The notes: generated by a model from the sequence alone, not told the origin. A stretch of DNA of 44,160 nt from JASLPR01 sp964496475 (GCA_964496475.1 CAZBZS010000016.1:1-44160), one strand, 5' to 3'. Positions 8,665 through 17,492 are shown, counted from the stretch's first letter. Translations and numbers: made by a program.

Positions 8665-9597
8665 ATGACCATGCAGAACGGTAACGACTCCGGCATCTCC
8701 GAAGGCCAAACCGGCACCTGGAAGGCCAAGGCCGGGCTGGCGCAGATGCTCAAAGGCGGCGTCATCATGGACGTCATCAACGCGGACCAGGCGAAGGTGG
8801 CGGAAGAGGCGGGCGCGGTTTCGGTGATGGCGCTGGAGAGAGTGCCGTCCGATATCCGGGCGCAGGGCGGGGTGGCGCGGATGTCGGCGGTGGAAGTCCT
8901 GGAGGAAATCAAGGAGACGGTCTCGATCCCGGTGATGGCCAAGTGCCGGATAGGCCATTTCGCGGAGGCGCGGATCGTGCAGGCGCTGGGGCTGGATTAC
9001 ATCGACGAATCGGAAGTCCTGACCGTCGCCGATCCCAATCATCATGTGGACAAGCACGCGTTCACGATTCCGTTCGTGTGCGGGGCGCTTGATCTCGGTC
9101 AGGCGTTGCGGCGAATCGGGGAGGGCGCGGCGATGATCCGCACGAAGGGCGAAGCGGGCACGGGCGACGTGGTGGAGGCGGTGTTGCACATGCGCACGAT
9201 GATGGATCAGATCCGCAAAGTGGCCGCGCTCCCGGACGATCAGCTGATGACGGCGGCGAAGGGGCTGCAGGCGCCCTACGAGCTGGTGCAGGAGGTTAAG
9301 CGGCTGGGACGGCTGCCGGTGGTGAATTTCGCGGCGGGCGGGATCGCCACGCCGGCCGACGCGGCGCTGATGATGCACCTGGGAGCGGAAGGGATTTTCG
9401 TGGGCTCGGGGATATTCAAGGCCTCGGACGACCCGGACGTGCAGCGCATGCTGGCGACGGCCATCGTGGAGGCGACCACGCATTACGAGAACGACGAGCT
9501 GGTGGCCGAGGCGTGCCGGGGAGTGAATGTGGCGATGAAGAGCATCTCCGTGGCCTCCATCCCCGTGGAAGAGCGCATGGCGGCCCGCGGAACCTGA
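8665..9597 (+). CDS. pdxS: Pyridoxal 5'-phosphate synthase, synthase subunit PdxS
   Basis: Makes pyridoxal 5'-phosphate from ribose 5-phosphate, glyceraldehyde 3-phosphate and ammonia supplied by PdxT. The 310-residue product is highly conserved: GLAQMLKGGVIMDV, ARMSAVEVLEEIKE, MAKCRIGHFAEARI, IDESEVLTVAD, MIRTKGEAGTGDVVEAV (with the second active-site lysine) and VNFAAGGIATPADAALMM. The family forms a dodecamer of (beta/alpha)8 barrels. ATG 8665 has AGAGG upstream; ATG 8671 is an alternative. pdxT follows after 17 bases, so the two form the ribose-5-phosphate-dependent vitamin B6 operon. Confidence 0.98.
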   Translation: MTMQNGNDSGISEGQTGTWKAKAGLAQMLKGGVIMDVINADQAKVAEEAGAVSVMALERVPSDIRAQGGVARMSAVEVLEEIKETVSIPVMAKCRIGHFAEARIVQALGLDYIDESEVLTVADPNHHVDKHAFTIPFVCGALDLGQALRRIGEGAAMIRTKGEAGTGDVVEAVLHMRTMMDQIRKVAALPDDQLMTAAKGLQAPYELVQEVKRLGRLPVVNFAAGGIATPADAALMMHLGAEGIFVGSGIFKASDDPDVQRMLATAIVEATTHYENDELVAEACRGVNVAMKSISVASIPVEERMAARGT

Positions 9598-9614
9598 GCC
9601 GGGCTTGAGGTCCC

Positions 9615-10199
9615 GTGAATAGCTCCCCCACGGTTGGCGTCTTGGCGCTGCAGGGATCGTTCGCCGAGCACCTGACGATGCTGGGGCGGCTGGGCTATGA
9701 GGGTCGAGCGGTGCGGCTGCCGAAAGAACTGGACGGAATCGACGGGCTGATTATCCCCGGGGGAGAAAGCACGACGATCGGCAAGCTGGCAGTGCGCTAT
9801 GGATTGCTGGAGCGTATCCGTGACCGGGCCGGGGAGGGATTGCCGGTCTGGGGGACGTGCGCGGGGCTCATTTTCCTAGCCCGGGACCTGGTCGATGACG
9901 AGCAACCGGGATTGGACCTGATGGACATCACTGCATCCCGAAACGCCTTCGGATCGCAGATTCAGAGCTTTGAGACGGACCTGGAGGTGCCGGTGCTGGG
10001 TCCGCCGGATTTTCACGGGGTGTTCATCCGGGCGCCGCTGATCGTGAGCGCCGGGCCGGGGGTTGAAGTTCTGGCTCGACTCGGCGACGGGAGGATGGTG
10101 GCGGCAAGCCAGGACAACCTGCTGGTGACGGCCTTTCATCCGGAACTCACCGAGGATTCACGCTTTCACCGTCATTTCGTGGATAAAATGGGCGCGTAG
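9615..10199 (+). CDS. pdxT: Pyridoxal 5'-phosphate synthase, glutaminase subunit PdxT
   Basis: Class I glutamine amidotransferase that hydrolyses glutamine and channels ammonia into PdxS. The 194-residue protein carries GVLALQGSFAEHL, GLIIPGGESTTIGKL, the nucleophile-elbow WGTCAGLIFLA with catalytic Cys, and the His-Glu pair in TAFHPELTEDSRFH. The start is GTG 9615, 17 bases after pdxS. The length and all catalytic residues are normal for the family. Confidence 0.97.
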   Translation: MNSSPTVGVLALQGSFAEHLTMLGRLGYEGRAVRLPKELDGIDGLIIPGGESTTIGKLAVRYGLLERIRDRAGEGLPVWGTCAGLIFLARDLVDDEQPGLDLMDITASRNAFGSQIQSFETDLEVPVLGPPDFHGVFIRAPLIVSAGPGVEVLARLGDGRMVAASQDNLLVTAFHPELTEDSRFHRHFVDKMGA

Positions 10200-10212
10200 C
10201 TCACCAGTCGGA

Positions 10213-11214
10213 GTGCAGTTTGCTTTGGTAATCGAACCGCGAATCTGGGACATCCCGGGAATTCTCGGCTCGTTCGTGATCTCGAATTCCGGCGTCATCC
10301 CAGTGGTTCCGTACGCCGGGAGGGTGTCGCCGGGGCTGTCGGGAGCGGCAGCCAGCGTCCCAATGCTCCGGCCGGGGCGCACGCCGTACTTGTTTCGGGA
10401 CCGGCGGCGGTCGGGATTGGCGCTGACCAGGCCGCGGAGGGAGAGCGATCAGCTGGACCTGTCGTGGATGCTGGTGCGGGAGTGCGACCCGGCGATTGAG
10501 ACGCCGCCACGCGGCTTCGAGAGCTATGAGGCGGGGGTGGTGGCGGGGATGCTGGAGGCGATATGCAAACGGGCGGGCGAGGAGGGGATGGTGAGCGTGT
10601 TTGCCCGGATTCCGGATGAGTGCCCTTACAAATCGGTGTTCGAGGGGTATGGATTCAGCGCAGTCGTGCGGGAACACACCTACGGGCGCGGCGGGGCCGG
10701 CGCGGCGACTCCGGCTCTGCTGCCGGGATTGCGGCACCAAGAACCGCCTGACGCGTGGGGGATCCAGCAGCTTTACCGGGCGATAACGCCGGTGCTGGTG
10801 CAGCGGGCGGAGAATCTGACCAGCCGCACCTGGGACCTGCCCGGGGAGCGGCGATTTGGCGGATTTGGGAAGCCGAAACCAGATCACCGTTTCGTGGTGG
10901 AGGCGGCGAGCGGAATCGCGGGCTGGCTGAAGGTGACCCCGGGGGAAGACGGCCCGCACCGTCTGCGGTTGATGGCGCCTCAGCACGAACCGGGAATGAC
11001 GCATACGTTGCTGGATTTCGGCCTGGCTTCGCTGCGCCGCTATTCGCCGCGGTCGGTTCTGACGGTGGTACGAGACCACGACATAGCACTGTTGCGCACG
11101 CTGAAGGAGAACGGATTCCGGCCTGTATATACCCGTCTTTTGATGGTGCGGCACCTGGGAATCCGCTTGCTCAACCCGCTGCCGCGGGCCGTAGCCGAGC
11201 GCGCGGCCAATTGA
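10213..11214 (+). CDS. GNAT-like protein of unknown function
   Basis: A 333-residue protein I recognise only loosely. The central part (ESYEAGVVAGMLEAICKRAGEEGMVSVFARIPDE...YKSVFEGYGFSAVVREHTYG) looks like the end of an acetyltransferase fold. A second similar segment, TLLDFGLASLRRYSPRSVLTVVRDHD followed by LLRTLKENGFRPVYTRLLMV, ends the protein. It may therefore be a tandem GNAT with poorly kept acetyl-CoA loops. The start at GTG 10213 has no good ribosome site; ATG 10363 is possible but would lose LTRPRRESDQLDLSW context. It lies between pdxT (14 bases) and the Ycf45-type ATPase (19 bases) in one transcription unit, so it may belong to the same housekeeping cluster. Substrate unknown. Confidence 0.6.
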   Translation: MQFALVIEPRIWDIPGILGSFVISNSGVIPVVPYAGRVSPGLSGAAASVPMLRPGRTPYLFRDRRRSGLALTRPRRESDQLDLSWMLVRECDPAIETPPRGFESYEAGVVAGMLEAICKRAGEEGMVSVFARIPDECPYKSVFEGYGFSAVVREHTYGRGGAGAATPALLPGLRHQEPPDAWGIQQLYRAITPVLVQRAENLTSRTWDLPGERRFGGFGKPKPDHRFVVEAASGIAGWLKVTPGEDGPHRLRLMAPQHEPGMTHTLLDFGLASLRRYSPRSVLTVVRDHDIALLRTLKENGFRPVYTRLLMVRHLGIRLLNPLPRAVAERAAN

Positions 11215-11232
11215 CGAGCGGGTAGGCCGAAA

Positions 11233-12795
11233 TTGAGCGCCCAGAGCAAGCCGATCAGGTTGCAGTACTCGGACAACGACCGTTCGGAACTGGAAGCGCT
11301 GGTGGCAACGCTGCCGGAGACGGTGGCCGAGTCGCTGCGAAAGCTGCCGGAGTACGAGGACCTGGTGGAGGTGATTCTGGACCTGGGCCGTCGGCCGCTG
11401 GTGCGGTTCTCGTTGTCGGAGACGGAGCTGGCCGGTTGGGACGTAGAGCGTAGCCACCTGCGGCATGTTACGGATGCGGTGGGATCATTCGGGGACGACA
11501 ACCGGGCAGGAATCGAGCATACGCTGCACCGAATCTCGGCCCTGCGCAATCGCAGCGGGGAAATCGTAGGGCTGACCTGCCGTCGCGGGCGGGCGATATA
11601 CGGTCGCATTGAGATCGTCCGGGATCTGATCGAGTCGGGCACGAGCTTGCTGCTGCTGGGGCGGCCGGGGGTGGGGAAGACGACGATGCTGCGAGAGGTG
11701 GCGCGTGTGCTAGCGGAGGAACTGGGCAAGCGGGTGGTGGTGGTAGACACTTCCAACGAGATCGCCGGCGACGGGGACATTCCACACGAGGGAATAGGGC
11801 GGGCGCGGCGGATGATGGTGCCGACGCCGGAACTCCAGCACCGGGTGATGATTGAAGCGGTGGAGAATCACACGCCGGAGACGGTGATCATCGACGAGAT
11901 CGGCACGTCACTGGAGGCGCTGGCGGCGCGGACGATAGCCGAGCGGGGGGTGCAACTGGTGGGCACGGCGCATGGGATCACGCTGGAAAATCTGCTCTCC
12001 AACCCGACGCTGAGCGACCTCGTGGGAGGGGTTGAATCGGTAACGCTGGGAGACGATGAGGCGCGCCGCCGGGGAACGCAGAAATCCATCCTGGAGCGGA
12101 GGGCGGCGCCGACGTTCGACGCGCTGGTGGAAATCGAGGACCGGGAGCAGGTGCGGGTACATACGAACGTGGCGGCCTCGGTGGACGCCTTCCTGCGCCA
12201 GGAAGACGTGCTGACTGAAATCCGCGGACAGCACGAGGGCGAGATCACGGTGGAGTGGACGACTGTGACGGCGGAGAAGAACGGGCGCGCGGAGCCCACT
12301 TCCGAGCCGGTGCAGGCGCCGGTGCGGATCGGGCCGCTGCGGGTATACCCGTTTGGGATCAGCCGGAAGCGGCTGACGCAATCCATCGCGGCGACGGGGA
12401 TCGACGTCCGACAGGTGAAGGAGTTGCACGAGGCGGACGTGGTATTGACGGTGCGAAATTACTACCGCAAGCGACCGGAGGCGATTCGGCACGCGGAGGA
12501 ACGGAATTTGCCGGTGTACGTGCTACGCAGCAGCTCGGCGGCTCAAATTCAGGCGTGCCTGGCGGACGTATTCGATCTGCACCGGGCGGAATTGCCGGAC
12601 CCGATCGCGGAGGCCAACGGGGCGGCGCGACAGGTGCTGCAACACCGAGACCCGGTGCTGTTGGAGCCGGCAAACGCCTACGTGCGGCGGCGGCAACATC
12701 AAATCGCGGAACGCTACAACCTGGCTTCCAAGAGCAGAGGGCGGGAACCAAACCGGCAGGTGGGAATGTTCGTCGACACGGAAGGAAAGTCTTAG
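11233..12795 (+). CDS. Ycf45/SpoIIIAA-type ATPase with C-terminal R3H-like domain
   Basis: A 520-residue secretion-ATPase-like AAA protein related to sporulation protein SpoIIIAA and plastid Ycf45. It has Walker A LLGRPGVGKTTMLRE (about 141-155), DTSNEIAGDGD, a Walker B-type VIIDEIGT (about 218-225) and GTAHG. The C-terminus ends with YVRRRQHQIAERYNL and SRGREPNRQV, the single-stranded nucleic-acid-binding R3H pattern of Ycf45 proteins. Function in non-sporulating bacteria is not known; RNA or DNA binding is inferred from the R3H part. TTG 11233 is the start. The stop TAG shares its last base with the tmk GTG, so the two genes are translationally coupled. Confidence 0.85.
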   Translation: MSAQSKPIRLQYSDNDRSELEALVATLPETVAESLRKLPEYEDLVEVILDLGRRPLVRFSLSETELAGWDVERSHLRHVTDAVGSFGDDNRAGIEHTLHRISALRNRSGEIVGLTCRRGRAIYGRIEIVRDLIESGTSLLLLGRPGVGKTTMLREVARVLAEELGKRVVVVDTSNEIAGDGDIPHEGIGRARRMMVPTPELQHRVMIEAVENHTPETVIIDEIGTSLEALAARTIAERGVQLVGTAHGITLENLLSNPTLSDLVGGVESVTLGDDEARRRGTQKSILERRAAPTFDALVEIEDREQVRVHTNVAASVDAFLRQEDVLTEIRGQHEGEITVEWTTVTAEKNGRAEPTSEPVQAPVRIGPLRVYPFGISRKRLTQSIAATGIDVRQVKELHEADVVLTVRNYYRKRPEAIRHAEERNLPVYVLRSSSAAQIQACLADVFDLHRAELPDPIAEANGAARQVLQHRDPVLLEPANAYVRRRQHQIAERYNLASKSRGREPNRQVGMFVDTEGKS

Positions 12796-13502
12796 TGAGC
12801 CCGGCGAAACAGGAGGCCGCGGGCTTGTTTGTCACGTTCGAGGGCCCGGACGGCAGCGGGAAGACCACCCAGAGCCAGCTCTTGCTGGGAAAGCTGCTGG
12901 AGGCCGGGTACGACGTGGTGTGGACCCGCGAGCCTGGCGGGACGCGACTGGGCGAACTGCTACGCGATCTGATGCTCAACACCGACACGGAGCTTGGCGA
13001 GTCCTCTCCGACAGTGGAGGCGCTGCTGCTTTCGGCGTCGCGGGCGCATCATGTGGATGAGGTGATTCGACCGGCGCTCACGGCGAACAAGATCGTCCTG
13101 TGCGACCGCTTCGTGGACTCGACGATTGCCTACCAGGGCGGCGGGTCCCAGCTGGACATCGACGCGCTGCGGAGGCTGAACCATTTCGCGACGGGAGCGC
13201 TGGTGCCAGACCTGGTGGTGCTGGTGGATATCCCCGTGGCGGAGGGTCTGGCGCGGCGCTTGCGGCTGGTGACGGGAAATGAGGCCGATCTGTCGCGAAT
13301 GGAAAGACGCGGGCTGGATTTTCACAATCGGGTACGGCGGCAATTTCTGAACTCGGCGGCGAGGGCGCCGAATCGCTGGATGACGGTGGACGGGCGGAAG
13401 CCGGAGGAGAGCCTCAGTGATACAATCTGGCACCGCGTGGAGGAGGAGCTGCAGGCGAGCGCCGTCGAACCGGCGGACACGCCGCACGGGAGACTTTTCT
13501 AG
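12795..13502 (+). CDS. tmk: Thymidylate kinase
   Basis: Phosphorylates dTMP to dTDP for DNA synthesis. The 235-residue protein has P-loop EGPDGSGKT (residues 16-24), TREPGGTRLGELLR, the DRF/DRY block CDRFVDSTIAYQGGG and a lid with RMERRGLDFHNRVRRQF. GTG 12795 was chosen because GGAAAG lies 6 bases before it and the protein then starts just ahead of the P-loop; the open frame upstream belongs to the preceding gene in another frame. It overlaps the ATPase stop by one base and is followed by a DarA-like gene, a tmk-darA (yaaQ) order also found in Firmicutes. Confidence 0.96.
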   Translation: MSPAKQEAAGLFVTFEGPDGSGKTTQSQLLLGKLLEAGYDVVWTREPGGTRLGELLRDLMLNTDTELGESSPTVEALLLSASRAHHVDEVIRPALTANKIVLCDRFVDSTIAYQGGGSQLDIDALRRLNHFATGALVPDLVVLVDIPVAEGLARRLRLVTGNEADLSRMERRGLDFHNRVRRQFLNSAARAPNRWMTVDGRKPEESLSDTIWHRVEEELQASAVEPADTPHGRLF

Positions 13503-13544
13503 TCCCCCGTCGGCTCACCTCGGCATATTCGGGAGTCTTGGTTA

Positions 13545-13898
13545 TTGGCGGATGACACAAGCACCGACGTGAAGTTGGTTCTGGCCATCGTCCAGGACGA
13601 AGACGCCAACGCGCTTTCGGAATCCTTGCTGGCCGAGCGCTTCAGCCTGACGCGGATAAACACGGCGGGCGGCTTTCTACGGGAAGGCAATGTGTCGTTC
13701 CTGCTGGGGGTGGATGAGGAGAGGCTGGGACAGCTGCTATCGATCATCCGGCGGAATTGCGTGACCCGCACGCAGTACGTGAACCCGCTGCCACCGATCA
13801 TGGAGCCGGGGGAGTTCTACATGCCGTATCCGGTGGAGGTGCAGGTGGGCGGGGCGACGGTGTTTGTATTCGAGGTGGAGCGCTTCGAGCAGCTCTAG
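13545..13898 (+). CDS. Cyclic-di-AMP receptor-like PII-fold protein (DarA/PstA/YaaQ family)
   Basis: A 117-residue protein of the DUF970 family, which folds like PII signalling proteins and in Firmicutes binds cyclic di-AMP as a trimer. The family pattern is visible: KLVLAIVQDEDANALSESL, the RINTAGGFLREGNVSFLLGV block with T-G-G-F and G-N, and CVTRTQYVNP. The C-terminal VGGATVFVFEVERFEQL is typical. TTG 13545 is preceded by GGGAG at 9 bases. It follows tmk by 42 bases. Ligand binding in this lineage is inferred; no diadenylate cyclase gene lies in the window. Confidence 0.85.
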   Translation: MADDTSTDVKLVLAIVQDEDANALSESLLAERFSLTRINTAGGFLREGNVSFLLGVDEERLGQLLSIIRRNCVTRTQYVNPLPPIMEPGEFYMPYPVEVQVGGATVFVFEVERFEQL

Positions 13899-13899
13899 G

Positions 13900-13918
13900 C
13901 CGCGCGCGCCTCGCGCGG
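13900..13918. terminator. GC-rich hairpin between convergent genes
   Basis: CCGCGCG (13900-13906) and CGCGCGG (13912-13918) form a perfect 7-bp stem with a 5-base loop directly after the DarA-like stop, in the 62-base gap before the convergent aminotransferase stop. There is no U tract, so terminator function is only likely. Confidence 0.45.
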
Positions 13919-13960
13919 TTCACGTATCGATTCTGAGCGACGCCGGAGAGCGCGAGTCTG

Positions 13961-15175
13961 CTACGACAAGCCGCCAAGATACGTGTCCATGCGCTTGATG
14001 GCCTCGCGCAGGTTCTCGCGGGAGTTGGCAAAGCTGAGGCGGAAGGAATTGCTGCCATGGCGGCCAAATGCCGACCCGGCCAGGGCGGCTACCCCACCAT
14101 CAGTGAGCAGGCCGTCGGCGATATCTTCCGTCGGCGTTTCGAAGCCCTCGAACTGTGGGAAAACGTAGAAGGCGCCCTCTGGTCTGTGACAGGAGACGCG
14201 GTCGATAGCGTTCAGGCCATCCACCATGATCTCGCGGCGGCCCAGGAACTCGGTGGCCATGGCCCTGACGCTGTCCTGCGGGCCGGTGATGGCCTCCAGG
14301 CCGGCCATCTGCACGAACGCGGCGGTGCAGCTGTTGCAGTTGGTCTGAAGCTGGGCGAGGATGTCGGCGAGCCAAGTGGGAGCGACGGCGTATCCCAGCC
14401 GCCAGCCGGTCATGGCGTAGGACTTGGATAGTCCGTCCAGCAGGATTGTCTGGTCCTTCATGCCCGGCACGGACATGACACTGAAGTGATCCTGGCCGTA
14501 GATGATGTCCTTGTAAACCTCGTCGGTGAGCACCATGATGCTCCGGCCGAGCACCATCTCGGCGATCGCCTCGGTGTCGGCCCGGGTGTTGAAGCCGCCG
14601 GTCGGGTTTCCCGGTGAATTGAGAATGATGAGCTTAGTGCGCTCGTTGATATCGGCCCGCAGCCGGTCCAAATCGATGCGAAAGTTGTTCTCCGCTAGGA
14701 GTGGTATGGGCACGGCCCTCGCGTCAGTGTAGTTAATCATCGACTCGTAGATCGGAAAACCCGGGTCAGGATAAAGCACCTCGTCGCCCGGTTCGCACAG
14801 GGCCAGGATCGTGAAAAACATCACCGGCTTGGCCCCGGGGGTGACGACCACCTCGGTGGCGTCGGCGCCAACATCGCGCCACTGGTTGACGTTGGCGGCG
14901 ATGGCCTCTCGGAACTCCGGCAGACCCGCCGCCGGACCGTAGTGGGTAAAGCCGTCACGCAGAGCTTTGACTCCGGCCTCAACGATATTATTAGGAGTGT
15001 CGAAGTCGGGTTCGCCGATTTCCAGATGGATGACGGATTTGCCCTCTGCCTCCAACTGACGGGCCCGGGCAAGCACCACGAACGCCGATTCGGTACCCAG
15101 GCGTGCCATTGCGGAAGCGAGTTCGGGCCTGGTGGTGTCGCTCAAATCTATCTCCGGCATGACTGCGCGGGACAT
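13961..15175 (-). CDS. Pyridoxal-phosphate aminotransferase, aspartate/aromatic type (class I)
   Basis: A 404-residue fold-type I aminotransferase of the AspC/AatA-like subgroup. Motifs are IHLEIGEPDFDTP, FTHYGPAAGLPEFREAI, VTPGAKPVMFF, the LNSPGNPTGG block, VLTDEVYKDI and the PLP-lysine motif LDGLSKSYAMTGWRLGY. The C-terminal arginine is in NSFRLSFANS. It probably moves amino groups between aspartate or aromatic acids and 2-oxoglutarate, but prephenate or alanine specificity cannot be excluded. ATG 15175 has AGAGAGG close upstream. It converges with the tmk-darA unit. Confidence 0.92.
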   Translation of the reverse strand: MSRAVMPEIDLSDTTRPELASAMARLGTESAFVVLARARQLEAEGKSVIHLEIGEPDFDTPNNIVEAGVKALRDGFTHYGPAAGLPEFREAIAANVNQWRDVGADATEVVVTPGAKPVMFFTILALCEPGDEVLYPDPGFPIYESMINYTDARAVPIPLLAENNFRIDLDRLRADINERTKLIILNSPGNPTGGFNTRADTEAIAEMVLGRSIMVLTDEVYKDIIYGQDHFSVMSVPGMKDQTILLDGLSKSYAMTGWRLGYAVAPTWLADILAQLQTNCNSCTAAFVQMAGLEAITGPQDSVRAMATEFLGRREIMVDGLNAIDRVSCHRPEGAFYVFPQFEGFETPTEDIADGLLTDGGVAALAGSAFGRHGSNSFRLSFANSRENLREAIKRMDTYLGGLS

Positions 15176-15208
15176 CTCCCTCTCTGATTATCTACAAGTG
15201 GTGAGGGG

Positions 15209-15236
15209 ATAATATCCTGCGTCTGAACATCAACAA
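15209..15236 (-). promoter_or_regulatory. Candidate promoter of the aminotransferase gene
   Basis: On the minus strand TTGTTG (15236-15231) and TATTAT (15214-15209) are separated by 16 bases, placing transcription start about 25-30 bases before ATG 15175. The -10 box is within a perfect palindrome GGATAATATCC (15207-15217), which might also be an operator. Confidence 0.45.
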
Positions 15237-15245
15237 AATCAACGG

Positions 15246-16217
15246 TTGAGCACCATACCCATACGTCCTCTTTTGCCCGCTGACCTGCCGGAAATAGCGC
15301 ACGTTATCACCTTCGCCTACTCGGATATGCTCGTGCGCCTGCACGGTCAAGCGGCGCTCGCGGCATACCAACCGCGTACGTTGGAGATGCTGGGGATGCT
15401 GCTCGACCTAGGGCAGAAATATTGCCTAGTCATGGGGGGATAATGGGCACCTACGGGCGGCATCTTCGGACGGGCCTGGGGCAGTCTGGGCTGGTGTCCC
15501 TCGCTGGCGGTGGTCCCCGACTTGCAGGGCCGCGGAGTTGGGCGCAAGCTGGTGGAGGTGTGCGTAGGAAGGTTGAAGGCCGGCGGGTGCCGGGCGATCG
15601 GCTTGGAGACGTGGGCCGCAGCGGATTACACCGCTATGTACCTCGGGCGGGGCTTCCGCCCGGTGGGACTTTCGGCGCAGCTCCTGGACCGGGTTGACCA
15701 CGACTGGCCGGACCCGCCGGATGACTTGCAAGTCGTGCCGACAGAATCCATACCGGCGGAGCTGCGCTCGGACCGGCTGGCCACGGCGGATGGGCTCTGC
15801 AACCGGATCATGACCGGATTTTCACTCGCCACTGAGATCGAACACGCAGAGTCGCACCCGATCGGACATATTCTCTGGCTGCTGCGCGACGGGGAGGTAG
15901 CCGGGTTTGGCATCTGCGACACGGCGCCGGACTATGACACCGCCGGACTGCACGCGGATCTGCGATCGGCGGTGCTGGATCCGGAAGGTACAACCGGCGA
16001 CGGCTTCCTAGCGCTGGCGGCGGCGCGGATCGCGCGGGACGCGGGCCGCGAGTATCTGGATGTCGACACCTGGACGGATTACTCGGGGGCTTATCGATTC
16101 ATGCTCAAGTCGGGATCTCGCGCCAGCGGGCAACTACTGCGCTTCGTCAGCGATGGCGCACCCTATCCGCCATCCCCGGAGCGGACTGTCTTCAATCTGG
16201 GGTGGTGGAGCGCCTAG
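15246..16217 (+). pseudogene. Double-GNAT acetyltransferase interrupted by an in-frame TAA
   Basis: The frame opens at TTG 15246 (IPIRPLLPADLPEIAHVITFAYSDML), a normal GNAT N-terminus. It meets TAA at 15441-15443 and continues in the same frame as WAPTGGIFGRAWGSLGWCPSLAVVPDLQGRGVGRKLVEV, the acetyl-CoA-binding part (Q/R-x-x-G-x-G). A second GNAT half follows (HILWLLRDGEVAGFGIC, YLDVDTWTDYSGAYRF), ending at 16217. Both sides of the stop belong to one conserved domain, so this is a nonsense mutation, a base-call error in or beside the G6 run (15435-15440), or a recent pseudogene. If translated separately, the downstream part could start at GTG 15510, but it would lack the N-terminal half of the first domain. 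TAA is not a known recoding codon for selenocysteine or pyrrolysine. Confidence 0.72.
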
Positions 16218-16250
16218 CGGTGGGGGCGGACGCGGGGTGGCGGGCGGGCG

Positions 16251-17039
16251 TTACTGAGTCTGCTTTTCGGCCACGATCAGGAGCCGTTCCGAACCCACGG
16301 TGCATTCAGAGCGGTGGTAGTCGCCATAGACGTTGCGCACCGCGAATCCGGCCGCCGTGAGGAGCTTCTCGAGCTCGAAGCGGGTGAAGTAGCGCAGCAC
16401 ATAACTTCCCAGCCGGCGGCGGATAGCGCCTTCCTTATTCAGGGAATCGTAGATGTGATCGACGGTTATCCGTTGCCGCTCGTGCTCCACGCGCCAGGAG
16501 ACGAAGTGCATGACATCCTGCCCGGTGCCGAGGGTGAACCGGGCCTGCAAGGCCACGGCGCCATCGCGGGCGGCCAGAACCTCCTGGGTGGCGTTGAGCA
16601 CGTCGATGGCCACCAGGCCGGATTCACGCAGCGCCCGGTGCACTCCGGTCAGGCAGGCTTCCTGGTCTTCAACGGTGAGGAGATGCCCGAAGGAGTCCAG
16701 GCAGCAGATCGCCAGATTGAATTCCTTCCTGAAATCCAGTTCGCGCATGTCGGTGCGCTGCAGAGTCCCCTGGACGCCCTGATCCCGCAACTTGCCGTTG
16801 GCTATGGACAGCATGGTGTCGGAGAGGTCTACGCCGGTCACTTTTAGTCCGGCGAGCAACAAACCGAACATCACCCGGCCGGTACCGCAGCCTAGGTCCA
16901 GCACGTCGTTGCCAGCCAGCTTGGCTAGGTCCCGGTAAAGCTCGATGTCGTCGGTGACCAAGTCGTGTTCGGGATCGTAGAGGTGGGCCAGGTCTCGGTA
17001 GGGGTCGTTGGAGCCGGCGAAGCGCGGTTCGCGTTCCAT
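16251..17039 (-). CDS. Class I SAM-dependent methyltransferase
   Basis: A 262-residue Rossmann-fold methyltransferase. Motif I is DVLDLGCGTGRVMFGLL (about 45-61), followed by VTGVDLSDTML (acidic residue binding the SAM ribose) and FNLAICCLDSFGHLL (motif IV region). The protein opens with DPYRDLAHLYDPEHD, common in small-molecule methyltransferases of this type. The C-terminal part is beta-rich and ends RLLIVAEKQ. It is the last gene of a four-gene operon: its ATG directly abuts the TAA of the membrane protein gene with no spacer. Substrate unknown; the link to a phosphoesterase/ATPase pair makes a metabolic role less obvious. Confidence 0.85.
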   Translation of the reverse strand: MEREPRFAGSNDPYRDLAHLYDPEHDLVTDDIELYRDLAKLAGNDVLDLGCGTGRVMFGLLLAGLKVTGVDLSDTMLSIANGKLRDQGVQGTLQRTDMRELDFRKEFNLAICCLDSFGHLLTVEDQEACLTGVHRALRESGLVAIDVLNATQEVLAARDGAVALQARFTLGTGQDVMHFVSWRVEHERQRITVDHIYDSLNKEGAIRRRLGSYVLRYFTRFELEKLLTAAGFAVRNVYGDYHRSECTVGSERLLIVAEKQTQ

Positions 17040-17492
17040 TTACTCGCGCATTCCCATCCAGGTATAGGCGAACTCGGCCCCCACCACAACTGCGGCCAGA
17101 AGGAGGATGGCCGGGACGCCCAACCAGCCTAATCGCAGCAGCAGTAACGAGGCCATAATCGCCAGCGAAGTCAGGATGGCCTGGCGGGTGCAGTGCCAGG
17201 AATCGTCGGGGTGCTCGCGGTCGGCCGCGAACTTCAACCGTGTCCAGTAGCCGCCGGCCCAGATGCCGAGGAAGGACCCGAAGGCACAGAGGGCGTAGAA
17301 GGCGAGCACGTTGGCGGGATCGGTGGGATTGGCAAAGAGGAACAGGGCAGCGATGCCGGCGGCGCACGCGGGGCTGGCGATGGTGGCAGCCCAGAGAAGG
17401 ACGGCCCTGCGCACCGCAAAGAATCCCCCTGGATGCCGGGACTTGCCGCGATATTCAGTAGCCGTGGAGTCGACGCCGGTTCCGACACTCAA
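17040..17492 (-). CDS. Small integral membrane protein of unknown function
   Basis: About 150 residues. Hydrophobic segments lie at roughly 28-53 (VRRAVLLWAATIASPACAAG), 58-82 (NVLAFYALCAFGSFLGIWAG) and 102-145 (AILTSLAIMASLLLLRLGWL and AILLLAAVVVGAEFAYTW), giving three or four membrane spans. A charged loop FAADREHPDDSWHCTRQ separates the second and third. TTG 17492 was chosen because it overlaps the ATPase TGA as ATTGA and has GGCGGA just ahead; the open frame above it is antisense to the ATPase reading and lacks a ribosome site. No family recognised. It sits between the ATPase and the methyltransferase and is translationally coupled to both. Confidence 0.65.
   Translation of the reverse strand: MSVGTGVDSTATEYRGKSRHPGGFFAVRRAVLLWAATIASPACAAGIAALFLFANPTDPANVLAFYALCAFGSFLGIWAGGYWTRLKFAADREHPDDSWHCTRQAILTSLAIMASLLLLRLGWLGVPAILLLAAVVVGAEFAYTWMGMRE

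Noticed and set aside
8260..9483. Long N-terminal extension of the M42 peptidase frame
   Set aside because: It is antisense to pdxS and His/Arg/Leu-rich; the family start and ribosome site are at 8259.
15441..15443. Recoded stop (selenocysteine or pyrrolysine) in the GNAT gene
   Set aside because: The codon is TAA, not TGA or TAG, and no adjacent recoding structure is apparent.
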